Shown here in pieces: positions 50,623-62,648 of a stretch of DNA of 64,000 nt. The number at the start of each line of letters is the position of its first letter. Position 1 is the stretch's first letter. This DNA comes from Symsagittifera roscoffensis (Eukaryota; Xenacoelomorpha; Acoela; Convolutidae): assembly GCF_963678635.1 (NCBI RefSeq), contig NC_087067.1, forward strand, positions 44,577,129 to 44,641,128. Direction: 5' to 3'. The notes under the pieces were generated by a model. That model was not told where the DNA came from, ran no database searches, and was given only the letters and a program-made list of their open reading frames with translations. Position numbers and translations under genes: made by a program.

Positions 50623-51060
50623 ACGGCTTTTCCACTGATCTAAGCCTTTATCGTCAATTTTACTACAAACGTGCCTATACCATTTAGAGTAAATTATACT
50701 TTTAGTTCCAGAGTTCAACTTTAAAAATCAAAAAAAATACTTGGTTTTGATCCAATTATTCGCAACTTGCCACAACAGGGGTTTGAAAGTTCATGTAAAC
50801 TTGTTCCCAAATTCAATAGATTTATAGTTAGCTCTCTAGAACTGATACGAGTTCTTTGTTCACTAGTTAATTAACACATGCTCAAGATAATATTGGCCAC
50901 TGTTTTAGTTTTGTTTTCTTTTTTGAATAACTAAAAATGTTATAATTATCCATTTTAAAAAAGTGCTTTTTTTCATAATCTAGTTTCTAAATGTAGTTTC
51001 ATGAGCACTATCATTACTTACATTACATAAAGTTTGGATAATTCTGTCGATTGTTTTATT
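50623..51060. other. Intergenic AT-rich spacer
   Basis: Lies between two convergent frames; presumably 3' untranslated sequence of one or both. No conserved signal is recognised. Confidence 0.4.
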
Positions 51061-51330
51061 TCATGGCCGAAGTTGTATCACCTTCTCTGTTTCCACCACA
51101 AATGCTTTTTCTGATCTCTTAAAATTCCACCCACTCGATATAGAGAGATCAGTCGATGACTCATGTCGAATTATCCTCAGGGCGGTTTCATTCTGAATCA
51201 CACGTCCACATGAGAAGCATTTTGCGCTGTTGAGACGATTTGGAATTGCTTTGCAGAAAAAACACTCGTGTGGTGGGTCAGTCAGATAATTCGAAGTGAT
51301 GTAATTTATGTTTTCCTGGCCTCTGGCCAT
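51061..51330 (-). CDS. Small four-cysteine (zinc-ribbon-like) ORF, 89 aa
   Basis: ATG at 51330 to TGA at 51061-51063. Cysteines C23, C26, C38 and C41 (ECFFCK … KCFSCGR) form C-X2-C-X11-C-X2-C with a glycine after the last cysteine, the pattern of a zinc ribbon or short treble-clef knuckle. The rest (…SSGWNFKRSEKAFVVE…) has mixed composition unlike the AT-driven noise nearby. It is convergent with the BED-finger gene. It could be a genuine small gene, one exon of a larger one, or chance. No family name is given. Confidence 0.4.
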   Translation of the reverse strand: MARGQENINYITSNYLTDPPHECFFCKAIPNRLNSAKCFSCGRVIQNETALRIIRHESSTDLSISSGWNFKRSEKAFVVETEKVIQLRP

Positions 51331-51496
51331 TGTAAAATTGTTTCGAAAGAGCGAATTTTTATTATAATATCAGGCAATAAACATAGTTTTCAATTGTTTT
51401 AAACTAATTTTTACTGACCAAATATCGAATAGATAGATAGATCGAGTAGAAAATAAAGGTATCATGTTGCTTGAATTTGGCATCGGTTCAATGCTA

Positions 51497-51700
51497 AAAA
51501 CGTCAAAAAGGTTTTTAAAACGTCTAAAACTTTCAAAAAGTAAAAAATGTCCATCTAAAACTTTCAAAAAGTCAAAAACGTCTAAAACTTTTGAGAAGTC
51601 ACAGCACCTCCATATACCATCAACTTCACCATATACCATCATAAATGAAAATACCATCATATCAGTATACCACCATATACCATCAATAAATGAAAAATGT
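51497..51700. repeat. Short degenerate direct repeats
   Basis: Three imperfect copies of about 21 bases around CGTCTAAAACTTTCAAAAAG (51519-51600), then several CCATATACCATCA-like units (about 51610-51690). The 113-codon minus-strand and 83-codon plus-strand frames across them are explained by this low complexity. Confidence 0.6.
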
Positions 51701-51990
51701 TTAGTGAACACTTAGGTTAACTCGTGACAAAGCAGTTCGAAGCGCATTTTACAACATCATATAATTTACCGAATACTAAATCTGGCGAATATATTAGGCA
51801 CTGCATGGCAAAATCCTCAGCAAGAGAGAAAACGTTCACTTCCAAATGGTTCAAATAACAAAAAGAATCCCGCAAAGCGACCTGAAATACAGAGATCAGC
51901 TCAAGATCAAACAAGGAGCTCCAAAAACTCAATAGTGCAATCGATTCCAAGCCACGCCGAGGTTCAGCCTAATAATTCAAACGTGCAAAA
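51701..51990. other. Unassigned sequence flanking a retroelement
   Basis: No motif or frame supported; it abuts the LTR start at 51991. Confidence 0.4.
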
Positions 51991-53412
51991 TGGAACCTGA
52001 TCTAAACTAAATTTTATTATATGATATAAATTAGATATTTTATCACTATAAAATATTTAATTTTAACCAATCATGATCCATCTAACTAACAACCCACTTA
52101 TTTGTAAGTGCTGAAATTACTTGTAGTTTCAGCACCAGAGAGATTTGAATTTAACTTAGAAATTAGTTACCTCTCCAAGAGAACTTCAGCGATCGCAATC
52201 AGCCAGTATACTCTAGATCTATTGAGCCTAGCAGAGACTAGTTAAACACCCTGGGACTAGTAGATATAAGAGTAAGATTAGGATCGGTATTAAACTAAGA
52301 AATTGCACGAATCTATCCGGCCGAAAATAAGATAGCGTGACGAGCAGACGATGTACCCTATCCGAAATTACTCTATGAGTTACAGACAAAGCATCTAACT
52401 CATCTGGTGCGACCATACGTCTCGAATAAGACATTTAAAACAAAATAGCTTAGAATTAACAAAATAGATAAGAAATTAGACAAAACATTTTCAAAATGTT
52501 ACATGACAATAATTTAATTGAAATTTCTCTACTACTTAATAGATCAGAACCGCTATTCCGTACAATACGAGAATTACCCGGTATTGGAAAAAGACCTCGG
52601 ACAAGAGACTATCTACGACTACATAGAAACTTACCATAAAGTTTTATGATCGTACGGCAGAAGCCAACACAAACTTTTATTTTTAGAATTTTACTAGCAA
52701 TGAATTTAGATTTTCAATTGCAAACATGAAGTCCTTGAAGGAAATCTTCAAGGATTATTTCAGGCGCTAAATCAAATTTACTATTGTACAATAACGATTC
52801 ATAAAAACAACTCAAATCGTTTCCCTCAATTCTGCAGTTGATTCAAAAAGATATCTGAAAAATATATTTATTGAAAATAAAAAAAAAAATTAGTAAAATG
52901 ATCATAAATTATTAGTAAACATAAATCATCTTGTCATCTCTAGCTTCATCACTTTAACATAACAGCAATCATAAATTTACTAATACCATAAAAAAACTGA
53001 ACCTTTTTACCAATTAAACTTAGATTATTTAAAAAAGGCTTATCCTAAATTTTATCCCTATTTCATTTAAATTATTCAACCTTTAATCTGATCATCAAGG
53101 TTTTCTTTGGATCTTAATTAAATATTTAACTTAACCAAAACTGTATAAATTAAATTTTATATCCTGATCATCAAGGCTTATCCTTGGATCAAATAGAACA
53201 ATTTTGTTTTTCAGTCAGTCTAACCATTCTAATTAGGCTAAACAGTGAAGAACTTCGGCTATTCATCCTTCACTTGACGCCTCCTCTTATTTGACCCAGG
53301 ATAAATCTTAATCTATAAGTAAGTTTAAAATAGTATCTAACGAACTACGTGCGTTCTAATTATACCTGAACCTTGTGGATTGATTTACTATTCTCCAACC
53401 CTTGAACACAAT
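51991..53412 (+). repeat. 5' LTR of rearranged retroelement
   Basis: Begins TGGAACCTGATC and aligns over its full length with 1438-1 (inverted) and 5581-7040. The end given is the minimum, set by where the window-start copy is cut. The hairpin at 52109-52134 has one arm mismatch. It is followed by about 200 bases of leader before ORF-A. Confidence 0.7.
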
Positions 53413-53619
53413 CATTACCCCTAAGTAAGATTAGGTAAGTTAACAGCTTAACTTAGATTAGCCACGAGAAAGTAACAATCATTCTCCGGAATCGATATAT
53501 ACTTTTCTCTCCAACCCTGAATAAAAGACCCAAGTTAGGCTAACCAAAAAATTGTAAGGACTAACAGTCTAGGACATAAAAATCACTAATAACTTCATGC
53601 ATCCTTCATCCTAAACCTT

Positions 53620-54082
53620 ATGTCACTGAAAAACCTAGGAAGTAAACAAACAATCGTACTACACAATTGTGAAATAAACAATCAAAAATACGATCTTGTA
53701 ATTACCCCACACACACAAACAATTGGATACATCCGAAAAAAAACGACAAACAATAAAAAGAAAAATTATAAGTAAACAAAGACAGATTACCCGAAAAATA
53801 TTTTCAAAGCGAAGAAACGCAGTTTAGGAATCAGAAGCCAGCAATTTAGACGCACTATATAAAGTAAAAGACTCCGTAAATAAAAACTATCCAACCAATG
53901 ATCAAATATATTTTTCCGATTCAGAAGCCACATCACACTCATCAAAACAAAGCAAAAGACGAATAAAAAAGATATACAAACATAAACCAGTACATCTATA
54001 CAATTGGAATCAACCAATCAGACCTATTGAACATTACGTACTAACAGTCATAAAACGAAAAAATGAGCCATACTCAAAGTGA
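53620..54082 (+). pseudogene. Retroelement ORF-A remnant, second copy
   Basis: Begins MSLKNLGSKQTIVLHN at ATG 53620. It is interrupted by stops in the middle and resumes as a conserved Ser/Lys/Arg-rich C-terminal part (IYFSDSEATSHSS, YNWNQPIRPIEHYVLTVIK) ending TGA 54080-54082. It overlaps the ORF-B start (54063) by 20 bases. Conservation of the protein against 7257-7713, despite nucleotide changes, argues for past coding function. Confidence 0.5.
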
Positions 54083-56260
54083 TGAAAGTCCAGACGAAAA
54101 CTCTGTTTTTCCATTTATTATCACCACACTTACTGATGATAGAGGACAAACACAATTTTGCAAAAATTTACTCGGAATTTATTTGAACGAGGAATCAGAC
54201 CATGCAAAGCAGAATTTTCAGAAATAAAAATCAAAAGACAAATTGTAGAACACTATTTAAAAGAAATATGTCACCTAACACAGCAATATGGAATCTACAC
54301 CATAGAAATCAGTACACCAAGAACAATTCATGGTAAATGTGTTATCCAAACAGACCACATTGATTTAGAATTTTCAAAAGTATTCACAGAATACATCAAA
54401 AACATACAATACCAAAACTCACAGAGAGCAAATTCAATATTCACTAACGAAGTTCTTGCTCTAATATATAGTTATCTATCTATTTCAGAAAGAACAGAAG
54501 CACAATGTACGTCACCAGTTCAAACATCAAGACATACAAAAGTAAGGAAAAAAAATTGCTGCATTCTCAGCATTTTTAAATAAAATCCGTGAAAATTTGA
54601 CTAGTAATGACTTCTCACAAAACGCTAAACATGATTTGCAAAAAATTTTTGCTTGGTTTATAATTGATTATTTCACACATAATATCGGTTTAATTGCACA
54701 AGCAAGAAAAACCTTTAGACCTCAAAGTACCAATGACGAAACTGTCATTGCAGAACAATCAGATTACGTTTGGGTCCCAGAATGGTCTCACCCACTATTC
54801 AAAAATATCCCAGCAGCCATCTCAAGTCAAGCAATTAGTACAATATCTATTCACAAAGATTACGTAAAAATAATTCCACTTACAATAGATGCAACACCTC
54901 TGAACTATAATTCATTCTTACTCGATAGACAAAATAATAGTTTAAAATCAACTGTCATACATCAGGAAAATTTAAATGGAACTAAGAATCTTACACAACA
55001 AGATATTCAAACACCATCACATTTTATAAATGAAGAAATAGTTCAAACAACTGTAACAACTACACAACGAAGTATTGCACCAATACATCCAAATCTCACA
55101 ACACCAAGAAATAAAAATCCAACACTACCACAAGTAACAATACAATCAACGGTTAAGCCCTTAGTTGCTCCAAAATATTCACATATGGACTATCAAACAT
55201 ATAGACGAATGACAAAACCGTCAAAAACACGAAAAACTGTCACGAGAAGGAATTCTGCAGAACACAATTATAATTTCGTAAATCCATCAAAAACAAATCA
55301 ACCTCCTCGAATAAACATGCAGAATCATGTATGTTCTCAATATTGAAATCTTCCAAATCCATCAACCAACTCAGTAAATTTCCAAGATTATCCACATCCT
55401 TCACAGGATCATAGCGCAAATTACCCATTTTTTCAACAAAATAGAAATAAACAACAAACACCCTATCATACAAACTATTTATCATCTGATGATGATTATT
55501 ATTTTCAACCAGATCTTTTTGCACCATATACACAAAAATATTGCACACAAAAACCTCGACAACCTCAAACATTTCAAAATGCAAAGATTTACCCACAAAA
55601 CCAAGCTGATGTACAAAGTCACCAACAAATACATATAAAAAACCCAATTGATACACAACCTTATCAACCAGTACAATCACAAAATCCAATTAGTATACAC
55701 TCCTATCAACCAACACAAATGCAAAATGAATTACCACTACCATATTATTTACAACAACATGAAATAACAAAAAATCAGCTGACAAACTTTTCACAACTAC
55801 CAAACGGCGCAAAATCACTACAACTGACGATGAATCCATACCTATTGGGTGAATCGTCAATAACATCAAATAAACCATTGATGGTATTTACAGGCACAGA
55901 TCTTGAATATTCCGTCGAAGATTATTTAAATGCAGTCACAGCAAATTTATTTTTAAATAAAGGACCTGAACCAATTAACACACCACTCCATCAAAATTGG
56001 GTACATAGACGCACAGCGTTAATCCAAACAACACTTGATGGCGCAGCTCAAAAATGATTTTCAGTTCTACCTATAGACATACAATCAGATTGGAAAAGAT
56101 TCACGCAAGAATTTTCAAAAATGTTTGATTCTGAAAGAAACAAAGAACATCAATAATTTCTATGTTACGAAATTCGTAGGTTACCAAATGAAACAATTAA
56201 ACAATTGGCAATTAGGATCAAAACATCAGTTCGAAAAGCATATTCACTCAACACACATGA
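54063..56260 (+). pseudogene. Retroelement ORF-B: Gag N-terminal and capsid-like part
   Basis: ATG 54063 (MSHTQSDESPDENSVFPF). A one-base deletion near 54170 and a one-base insertion near 54550 shift frame. From 54597 a single frame stays open to about 56150 except for TGA at 55344-55346 and 56055-56057. Its middle is rich in Gln, Asn, Pro and Tyr. The segment from about 55880 (FTGTDLEYSVEDYLNAVTAN … RRTALIQTTLDGAAQK) resembles retrotransposon Gag capsid domains. TAA at 56153 (CAA in the ancestral reading) and later stops close it. Similarity to Gag ends near 56260, where an inverted segment begins. Confidence 0.65.
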
Positions 56261-57660
56261 TTACAGAAACACAAACTAACAGAAATCTCATCAGGTTTGA
56301 TTACAGTGTTAATTTCATTTACTTCTTGTGTAACTAGTGCATTATTACTAATGGGTCTAGTGTAATAGTTATGGAGAAGTTCCAAAAAATTTTCATAGAT
56401 GTGTGAACTGAAGGGTTGTTCATATATGATGGTTTCGTAGTCATTTTCGATTTTTATCATTTTTACTGAGAAGGTGTTATCTGTATCGCTTTCGCTGTCT
56501 GTTGATTCACAATTATTGTGATTTAATTGTAATTCGGTATTTTCTGTGTTATCGATACCTCGGGGGTCTGAAGTCGTTTCTTCATTCGTTTGTACTTGAT
56601 TAATCTGTCTTTGATGCTTTGATGGTTGCTTCTATATCTGTGATGAGAATCGGGGTAACGGTTATTATTCCTATGGGGAGATTGGGAATGATTTCTCTGT
56701 CTATTATTGTAGCTTGAATTTCGATTTTGTGAATTGTTTCTTGATCTGTTTTGGTAATTATCTTTGGGTTATTTCTTGATCTATTTGGTTTCGATTGTTT
56801 GAATAGCTTCTATTTCTATTGTTAGAATAGTTCCTATTTCTATTATATGATGAATTTCGTGATCTGTTGTTTGAATAGTGTCTATTCCTAGAGTTTGAAT
56901 GGGAACTGGATGCAGATGCAAATTCTGTTCTGTTTGAATTCGATCGCGAATAGTTATTTCGATATTGATTATTTTGACTATTTGATCGACTATATCTATT
57001 TTGTGAGAAATTTCGTGAGTTTTTTTGTTCTGGAGATCTACCTCTATAACTTGAGCTAGATGGTGATTGGTTTCTTGAGTAATTTGAATTGCCTGGGAGT
57101 GATTTTCCAGAGCTATTATTACTGTGTACATTTTTGTTTTGTTTGATTTTTTTTCATGTACTGATAGAATGGTTTATTCGGTTCTCTGTACTTTTGTGGT
57201 TTATTCTGATTATCCTTTTGTTTTTGTCTACATTCGGCAATACCGTGTCCGTATCTTCGGCAATAATTACACCATTTTTTGAAAGATGGTTCACCTTTGA
57301 AATTTGGGTTTTTCTCATATATGTTTAGAATTTCGGTAATTTTTTCAGATAGTTCTACATCTGATTCCTGGATGTTAGTTATATGTGTAGTATTTGTTTC
57401 GATTCCATTACCATATTGTAGTTTGAGATTTTCTGTTTCTTCTAGTTTGATTGTGATTTCTGCCTGTTCTAGTTTATCAACTATCTTTCTAAAATCTAAC
57501 TCTGGTTCTCGAATTGAAAAAGGATGAGATGCTCTCTTTTTTATAGCTATTTTTCGTAAATGAGGTGTCAGAGTAAACAAACGCACACCTACACATACTA
57601 CCAATTTATACAAAATTACTTTGATCTACACACACCATCACGACAATCCCACCATCGTTG
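54191..57660. repeat. 3470-bp tandem duplication, copy 1
   Basis: Base 54191 onward (GGAATCAGACC…) is repeated from 57661 with offset 3470 throughout. The unit holds the Gag N/capsid part in plus orientation and the Gag C-terminal part in minus orientation. The two copies differ by only a scattering of substitutions and share every disabling stop and frameshift, so duplication followed inactivation. Confidence 0.92.
56261..57613 (-). pseudogene. Inverted Gag C-terminal part with CCHC zinc knuckle
   Basis: On the minus strand a frame of 164 codons (57613-57119) contains TPHLRKIAIKKRASHPF, a Leu/Glu-rich stretch, and CNYCRRYGHGIAEC, a perfect C-X2-C-X4-H-X4-C retroviral-type nucleocapsid knuckle. 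A frameshift near 57140 (absent from the copy at 62549-63133) then breaks it. The Asn/Ser/Arg/Tyr-rich tail continues in another frame to about 56780, followed by an acidic segment and a 70-codon frame ending at 56248. Its orientation is opposite to the Gag N-terminal part, which directly adjoins it. Confidence 0.7.
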
Positions 57661-59730
57661 GGAATCAGACCATGCAAAGCAGAATTTTCAGAAATAAAAA
57701 TCAAAAGACAAATTGTAGAACACTATTTAAAAGAAATATGTCACCTAACACAGCAATATGGAATCTACACCATAGAAATCAGTACACCAAGAACAATTCA
57801 TGGTAAATGTGTTATCCAAACAGACCACATTGATTTAGAATTTTCAAAAGTATTCACAGAATACATCAAAAACATACAATACCAAAACTCACAGAGAGCA
57901 AATTCAATATTCACTAACGAAGTTCTTGCTCTAATATATAGTTATCTATCTATTTCAGAAAGAACAGAAGCACAATGTACGTCACCAGTTCAAACATCAA
58001 GACATACAAAAGTAAGGAAAAAAAATTGCTGCATTCTCAGCATTTTTAAATAAAATCCGTGAAAATTTGACTAGTAATGACTTCTCACAAAACGCTAAAC
58101 ATGATTTGCAAAAAATTTTTGCTTGGTTTATAATTGATTATTTCACACATAATATCGGTTTAATTGCACAAGCAAGAAAAACCTTTAGACCTCAAAGTAC
58201 CAATGACGAAACTGTCATTGCAGAACAATCAGATTACGTTTGGGTCCCAGAATGGTCTCACCCACTATTCAAAAATATCCCAGCAGCCATCTCAAGTCAA
58301 GCAATTAGTACAATATCTATTCACAAAGATTACGTAAAAATAATTCCACTTACAATAGATGCAACACCTCTGAACTATAATTCATTCTTACTCGATAGAC
58401 AAAATAATAGTTTAAAATCAACTGTCATACATCAGGAAAATTTAAATGGAACTAAGAATCTTACACAACAAGATATTCAAACACCATCACATTTTATAAA
58501 TGAAGAAATAGTTCAAACAACTGTAACAACTACACAACGAAGTATTGCACCAATACATCCAAATCTCACAACACCAAGAAATAAAAATCCAACACTACCA
58601 CAAGTAACAATACAATCAACGGTTAAGCCCTTAGTTGCTCCAAAATATTCACATATGGACTATCAAACATATAGACGAATGACAAAACCGTCAAAAACAC
58701 GAAAAACTGTCACGAGAAGGAATTCTGCAGAACACAATTATAATTTCGTAAATCCATCAAAAACAAATCAACCTCCTCGAATAAACATGCAGAATCATGT
58801 ATGTTCTCAATATTGAAATCTTCCAAATCCATCAACCAACTCAGTAAATTTCCAAGATTATCCACATCCTTCACAGGATCATAGCGCAAATTACCCATTT
58901 TTTCAACAAAATAGAAATAAACAACAAACACCCTATCATACAAACTATTTATCATCTGATGATGATTATTATTTTCAACCAGATCTTTTTGCACCATATA
59001 CACAAAAATATTGCACACAAAAACCTCGACAACCTCAAACATTTCAAAATGCAAAGATCTACACACAAAACCAAGCTGATGTACAAAGTCACCAACAATT
59101 ACATATAAAAAACCCAATTGATACACAACCTTATCAACCAGTACAATCACAAAATCCAATTAGTATACACTCCTATCAACCAACACAAACGCAAAATGAA
59201 TTACCACTACCATATTATTTACAACAACATGAAATAACAAAAAATCAGCTGACAAACTTTTCACAACTACCAAACGGCGCAAAATCACTACAACTGACGA
59301 TGAATCCATACCTATTGGGTGAATCTTCAATAACATCAAATAAACCATTGATGGTATTTACAGGCACAGATCTTGAATATTCCGTCGAAGATTATTTAAA
59401 TGCAGTCACAGCAAATTTATTTTTAAATAAAGGACCTGAACCAATTAACACACCACTCCATCAAAATCGGGTACATAGACGCACAGCGTTAATCCAAACA
59501 ACACTTGATGGCGCAGCTCAAAAATGATTTTCAGTTCTACCTATAGACATACAATCAGATTGGAAAAGATTCACGCAAGAATTTTCAAAAATGTTTGATT
59601 CTGAAAGAAACAAAGAACATCAATAATTTCTATGTTACGAAATTCGTAGGTTACCAAATGAAACAATTAAACAATTGGCAATTAGGATCAAAACACTAGT
59701 TCGAAAAGCATATTCACTCAACACACATGA
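57661..59730 (+). pseudogene. Gag N-terminal and capsid-like part, tandem copy 2
   Basis: Repeat of 54191-56260 with the same frameshift near 58020 and the same in-frame TGA codons at 58814-58816 and 59525-59527. It has an extra TAG near 59696 where copy 1 has CAG. It lacks the N-terminal start codon and ORF-A because the duplication begins inside the gene. Confidence 0.65.
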
Positions 59731-61083
59731 TTACAGAAACACAAACTAACAGAAATCTCATCAGGTTTGATTACAGTGTTAATTTCATTTACTTCTTGGG
59801 TAACTAGTGCATTATTACTAATGGGTCTAGTGTAATAGTTATGGAGAAGTTCCAAAAAAATTTCATAGATGTGTGAACTGAAGGGTTGTTCATATATGAT
59901 GGTTTCGTAGTCATTTTCGATTTTTATCATTTTTACTGAGAAGGTGTTATCTGTATCGCTTTCGCTGTCTGTTGATTCACAATTATTGTGATTTAATTGT
60001 AATTCGGTATTTTCTGTGTTATCGATACCTCGGGGGTCTGAAGTCGTTTCTTCATTCGTTTGTACTTGATTAATCTGTCTTTGATGCTTTGATGGTTGCT
60101 TCTATATCTGTGATGAGAATCGGGGTAACGGTTATTATTCCTATGGGGAGATTGGGAATGATTTCTCTGTCTATTATTGTAGCTTGAATTTCGATTTTGT
60201 GAATTGTTTCTTGATCTGTTTTGGTAATTATCTTTGGGTTATTTCTTGATCTATTTGGTTTCGATTGTTTGAATAGCTTCTATTTCTATTGTTAGAATAG
60301 TTCCTATTTCTATTATATGATGAATTTCGTGATCTGTTGTTTGAATAGTGTCTATTCCTAGAGTTTGAATGGGAACTGGATGCAGATGCAAATTCTGTTC
60401 TGTTTGAATTCGATCGCGAATAGTTATTTCGATATTGATTATTTTGACTATTTGATCGACTATATCTATTTTGTGAGAAATTTCGTGAGTTTCTTTGTTC
60501 TGGAGATCTACCTCTATAACTTGAGCTAGATGGTGATTGGTTTCTTGAGTAATTTGAATTGCCTGGGAGTGATTTTCCAGAGCTATTATTACTGTGTACA
60601 TTTTTGTTTTGTTTGATTTTTTTTCATGTACTGATAGAATGGTTTATTCGGTTCTCTGTACTTTTGTGGTTTATTCTGATTATCCTTTTGTTTTTGTCTA
60701 CATTCGGCAATACCGTGTCCGTATCTTCGGCAATAATTACACCATTTTTTGAAAGATGGTTTACCTTTGAAATTTGGGTTTTTCTCATATATGTTTAGAA
60801 TTTCGGTAATTTTTTCAGATAGTTCTACATCTGATTCCTGGATGTTAGTTATATGTGTAGTATTTGTTTCGATTCCATTACCATATTGTAGTTTGAGAGT
60901 TTCTGTTTCTTCTAGTTTCATTGTGATTTCTGCCTGTTCTAGTTTATCAACTATCTTTCTAAAATCTAACTCTGGTTCTCGAATTGAAAAAGGATGAGAT
61001 GCTCTCTTTTTTATAGCTATTTTTCGTAAATGAGGTGTCAGAGTAAACAAACGCACACCTACACATACTACCAATTTATACAA
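59731..61083 (-). pseudogene. Inverted Gag C-terminal part, tandem copy 2
   Basis: Repeat of 56261-57613. The zinc knuckle CNYCRRYGHGIAEC is intact in a 164-codon minus-strand frame (61083-60589), with the same downstream frameshift. Minor substitutions are present (for example LKLQ preceded by T instead of N). Confidence 0.7.
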
Positions 61084-61565
61084 AATTACTTTGATCTACA
61101 CACACCATCACGACAATCCCACCATCGTTTTCAGTTTATTAACTCTAAAAGACATCACCATTTTTGCTCAACTTTACATATTGCATTAAAAATACTAACC
61201 TCCAAGGCATTCTCCGCAACTATGACCCAGTCACACAAATGAATATATTCTGTCCCCTCACTAAGACTTTCAACGATGAAGAATCCCGACCCTCCATAAT
61301 CCCGCATGAATTCATCCAACCGATCGAAATACCTATATTAGAATTCGTTCACAACACTAAAAACAATCATAAAATTTACAATCTAATCCAGAACACACCT
61401 CATGAATTTGCAGTAGGCTTCGAAGGACTAAACGCCATCAAAGCACTTCAATTGCTTTGGCCACTGCTGCAAACTAAAAATATCATACGCATACTAGCTA
61501 AATTACTCACAACATCAGACCTGATTCACGACATCTTCCCACACGGCTTTTTCCCAGATGATTAA
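61084..61565 (+). pseudogene. ORF-C C-terminal part
   Basis: Plus-strand sequence from about 61090 (FDLHTPSRQSHHRFQFINSK) enters, after a frameshift near 61170, the 133-codon frame ending at TAA 61563-61565. Conserved blocks shared with 10541-10954 and 63626-63952 include SIIPHEFIQPIEIPILEF, NIIRILAKLLTTSD and HDIFPHGFFPDD. Only the C-terminal third to half of ORF-C remains, joined to the inverted Gag segment. Function unknown. Confidence 0.5.
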
Positions 61566-61566
61566 G

Positions 61567-61650
61567 GTAAGTATAATTTTAAATACTCTTAAATATTAAA
61601 TTTAAATTAGTACTAACCATTTTCAATCAATGTTTAGTTTATTATTTTAG
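61567..61650 (+). other. Short intron after ORF-C stop, second copy
   Basis: TAA, one G, then donor GTAAGT (61567-61572). A perfect TACTAAC branch-point-like motif is at 61611-61617 and the acceptor ATTTTAG ends at 61650. Predicted length is 84 bases, with the branch A 34 bases from the acceptor, matching the copy at 10955-11039. Confidence 0.65.
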
Positions 61651-62457
61651 GCTTCATACCACAATCACCTAAAAAAAGGAAAATCAAAACAAAAAATAAA
61701 AACTCGTTGATTTGTGATAATTTTCTCAAAACCTTTCGCACTAAATATTGTAGTGAAATTCATAACCAAAGTAGTAAATTAATCTATAAATTATTTCCCC
61801 CAAAGTAGTAAAATAAAATACGATGGAAATTTATAATTTTAAGTTTCCCAAAAAGCAGTAAATTTCAATTTCCAAGCTATAAATTTATAATAAAGAGATA
61901 GCAGTACAAACTTTTTCTGTCTTTTCTTTCACTCGCACAGAAATTCTATCCAAACTCGCACAACTCGCCCACGAAGACTTGTTTAAAATAAAGATTTCAA
62001 GTTTTAAGTTTTCACTAACAACAACTCAAACAAGCAATAACACGTTTCCAACTTTTCTTTAACCCGGTTGGAAAGGAATAATATACTAAACCAAGCTAAC
62101 CAACGCAGCCCACTGAACACCATAAATCATAAAATAACAGCATGACTAAGAAAAGAAAACTCGCTGTACCCAAACTGGATCAAACCAGCTTAAATCTGGA
62201 TAATTTATTCTTTTGAAGACTATTATAAAGTCTAAGAAAGAAATAATAAAACACAGAAAAGTCAGAAGACAAACCCAAACCAAAAACAATTTGATTTTTG
62301 ATAAAAGGACACAACCAAAGAAACATAAGGAAAAACAAGAAAAACACAAACATAAATGTTAACACAAAGCAGGACCTCTCAAGTACCTCTTCATGCACTG
62401 CGAAAAAGAGTAGAAAAAACTGAAACACAACTTATAAAAAAACTCCTTCCCATTTCG
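61651..62457 (+). repeat. 3' noncoding region of retroelement
   Basis: The beginning aligns with 11040 onward and 62041-62350 aligns with the inverted 2110-1800. The expected 3' LTR does not follow; the sequence changes at about 62458 (TGGTCGGAACAA) to unrelated DNA. Confidence 0.55.
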
Positions 62458-62648
62458 TGGTCGGAACAATAAGCAGAAAATATTACAGCAAAGCAAATAT
62501 TACGATGTGTAAATTTAATGTTGGTACAAACGAAAAGTTCTTTTGATCCTATTGCTTAAAGCATCCAAAATGAAAAAAAAAACAAGAGCCGCAGATCAGT
62601 CTCATTACTCTTACGGAATTCTGATTGGTTGCATTTAAAGCCAACCCG
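62458..62648. other. Unassigned junction sequence
   Basis: Begins with the recurrent motif TGGTCGGAACAA (62458-62469). It separates the 3' region of the rearranged element from a third partial copy. A minus-strand frame through it (to 62549) adds a cysteine-rich tail to the Gag fragment, which I regard as accidental. Confidence 0.4.

Larger units (their letters stand above)
57661..61130. repeat. 3470-bp tandem duplication, copy 2
   Basis: Copy of 54191-57660, beginning at GGAATCAGACC straight after the ORF-C-derived sequence …CCCACCATCGTT. It ends where the ORF-C tail continues at 61131. Contents are annotated separately. Confidence 0.92.

Noticed and set aside
51370-51711. 113-codon minus-strand frame
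   Set aside because: Generated by short degenerate direct repeats; composition is Phe/Asp/Leu-biased without any domain.
56781-57131. 116-codon minus-strand frame rich in Ile and Thr, repeated at 60251-60601
   Set aside because: It is an alternative frame of the Ser/Asn/Arg-rich Gag tail; the copy at 62549-63133 shows which frame is ancestral.
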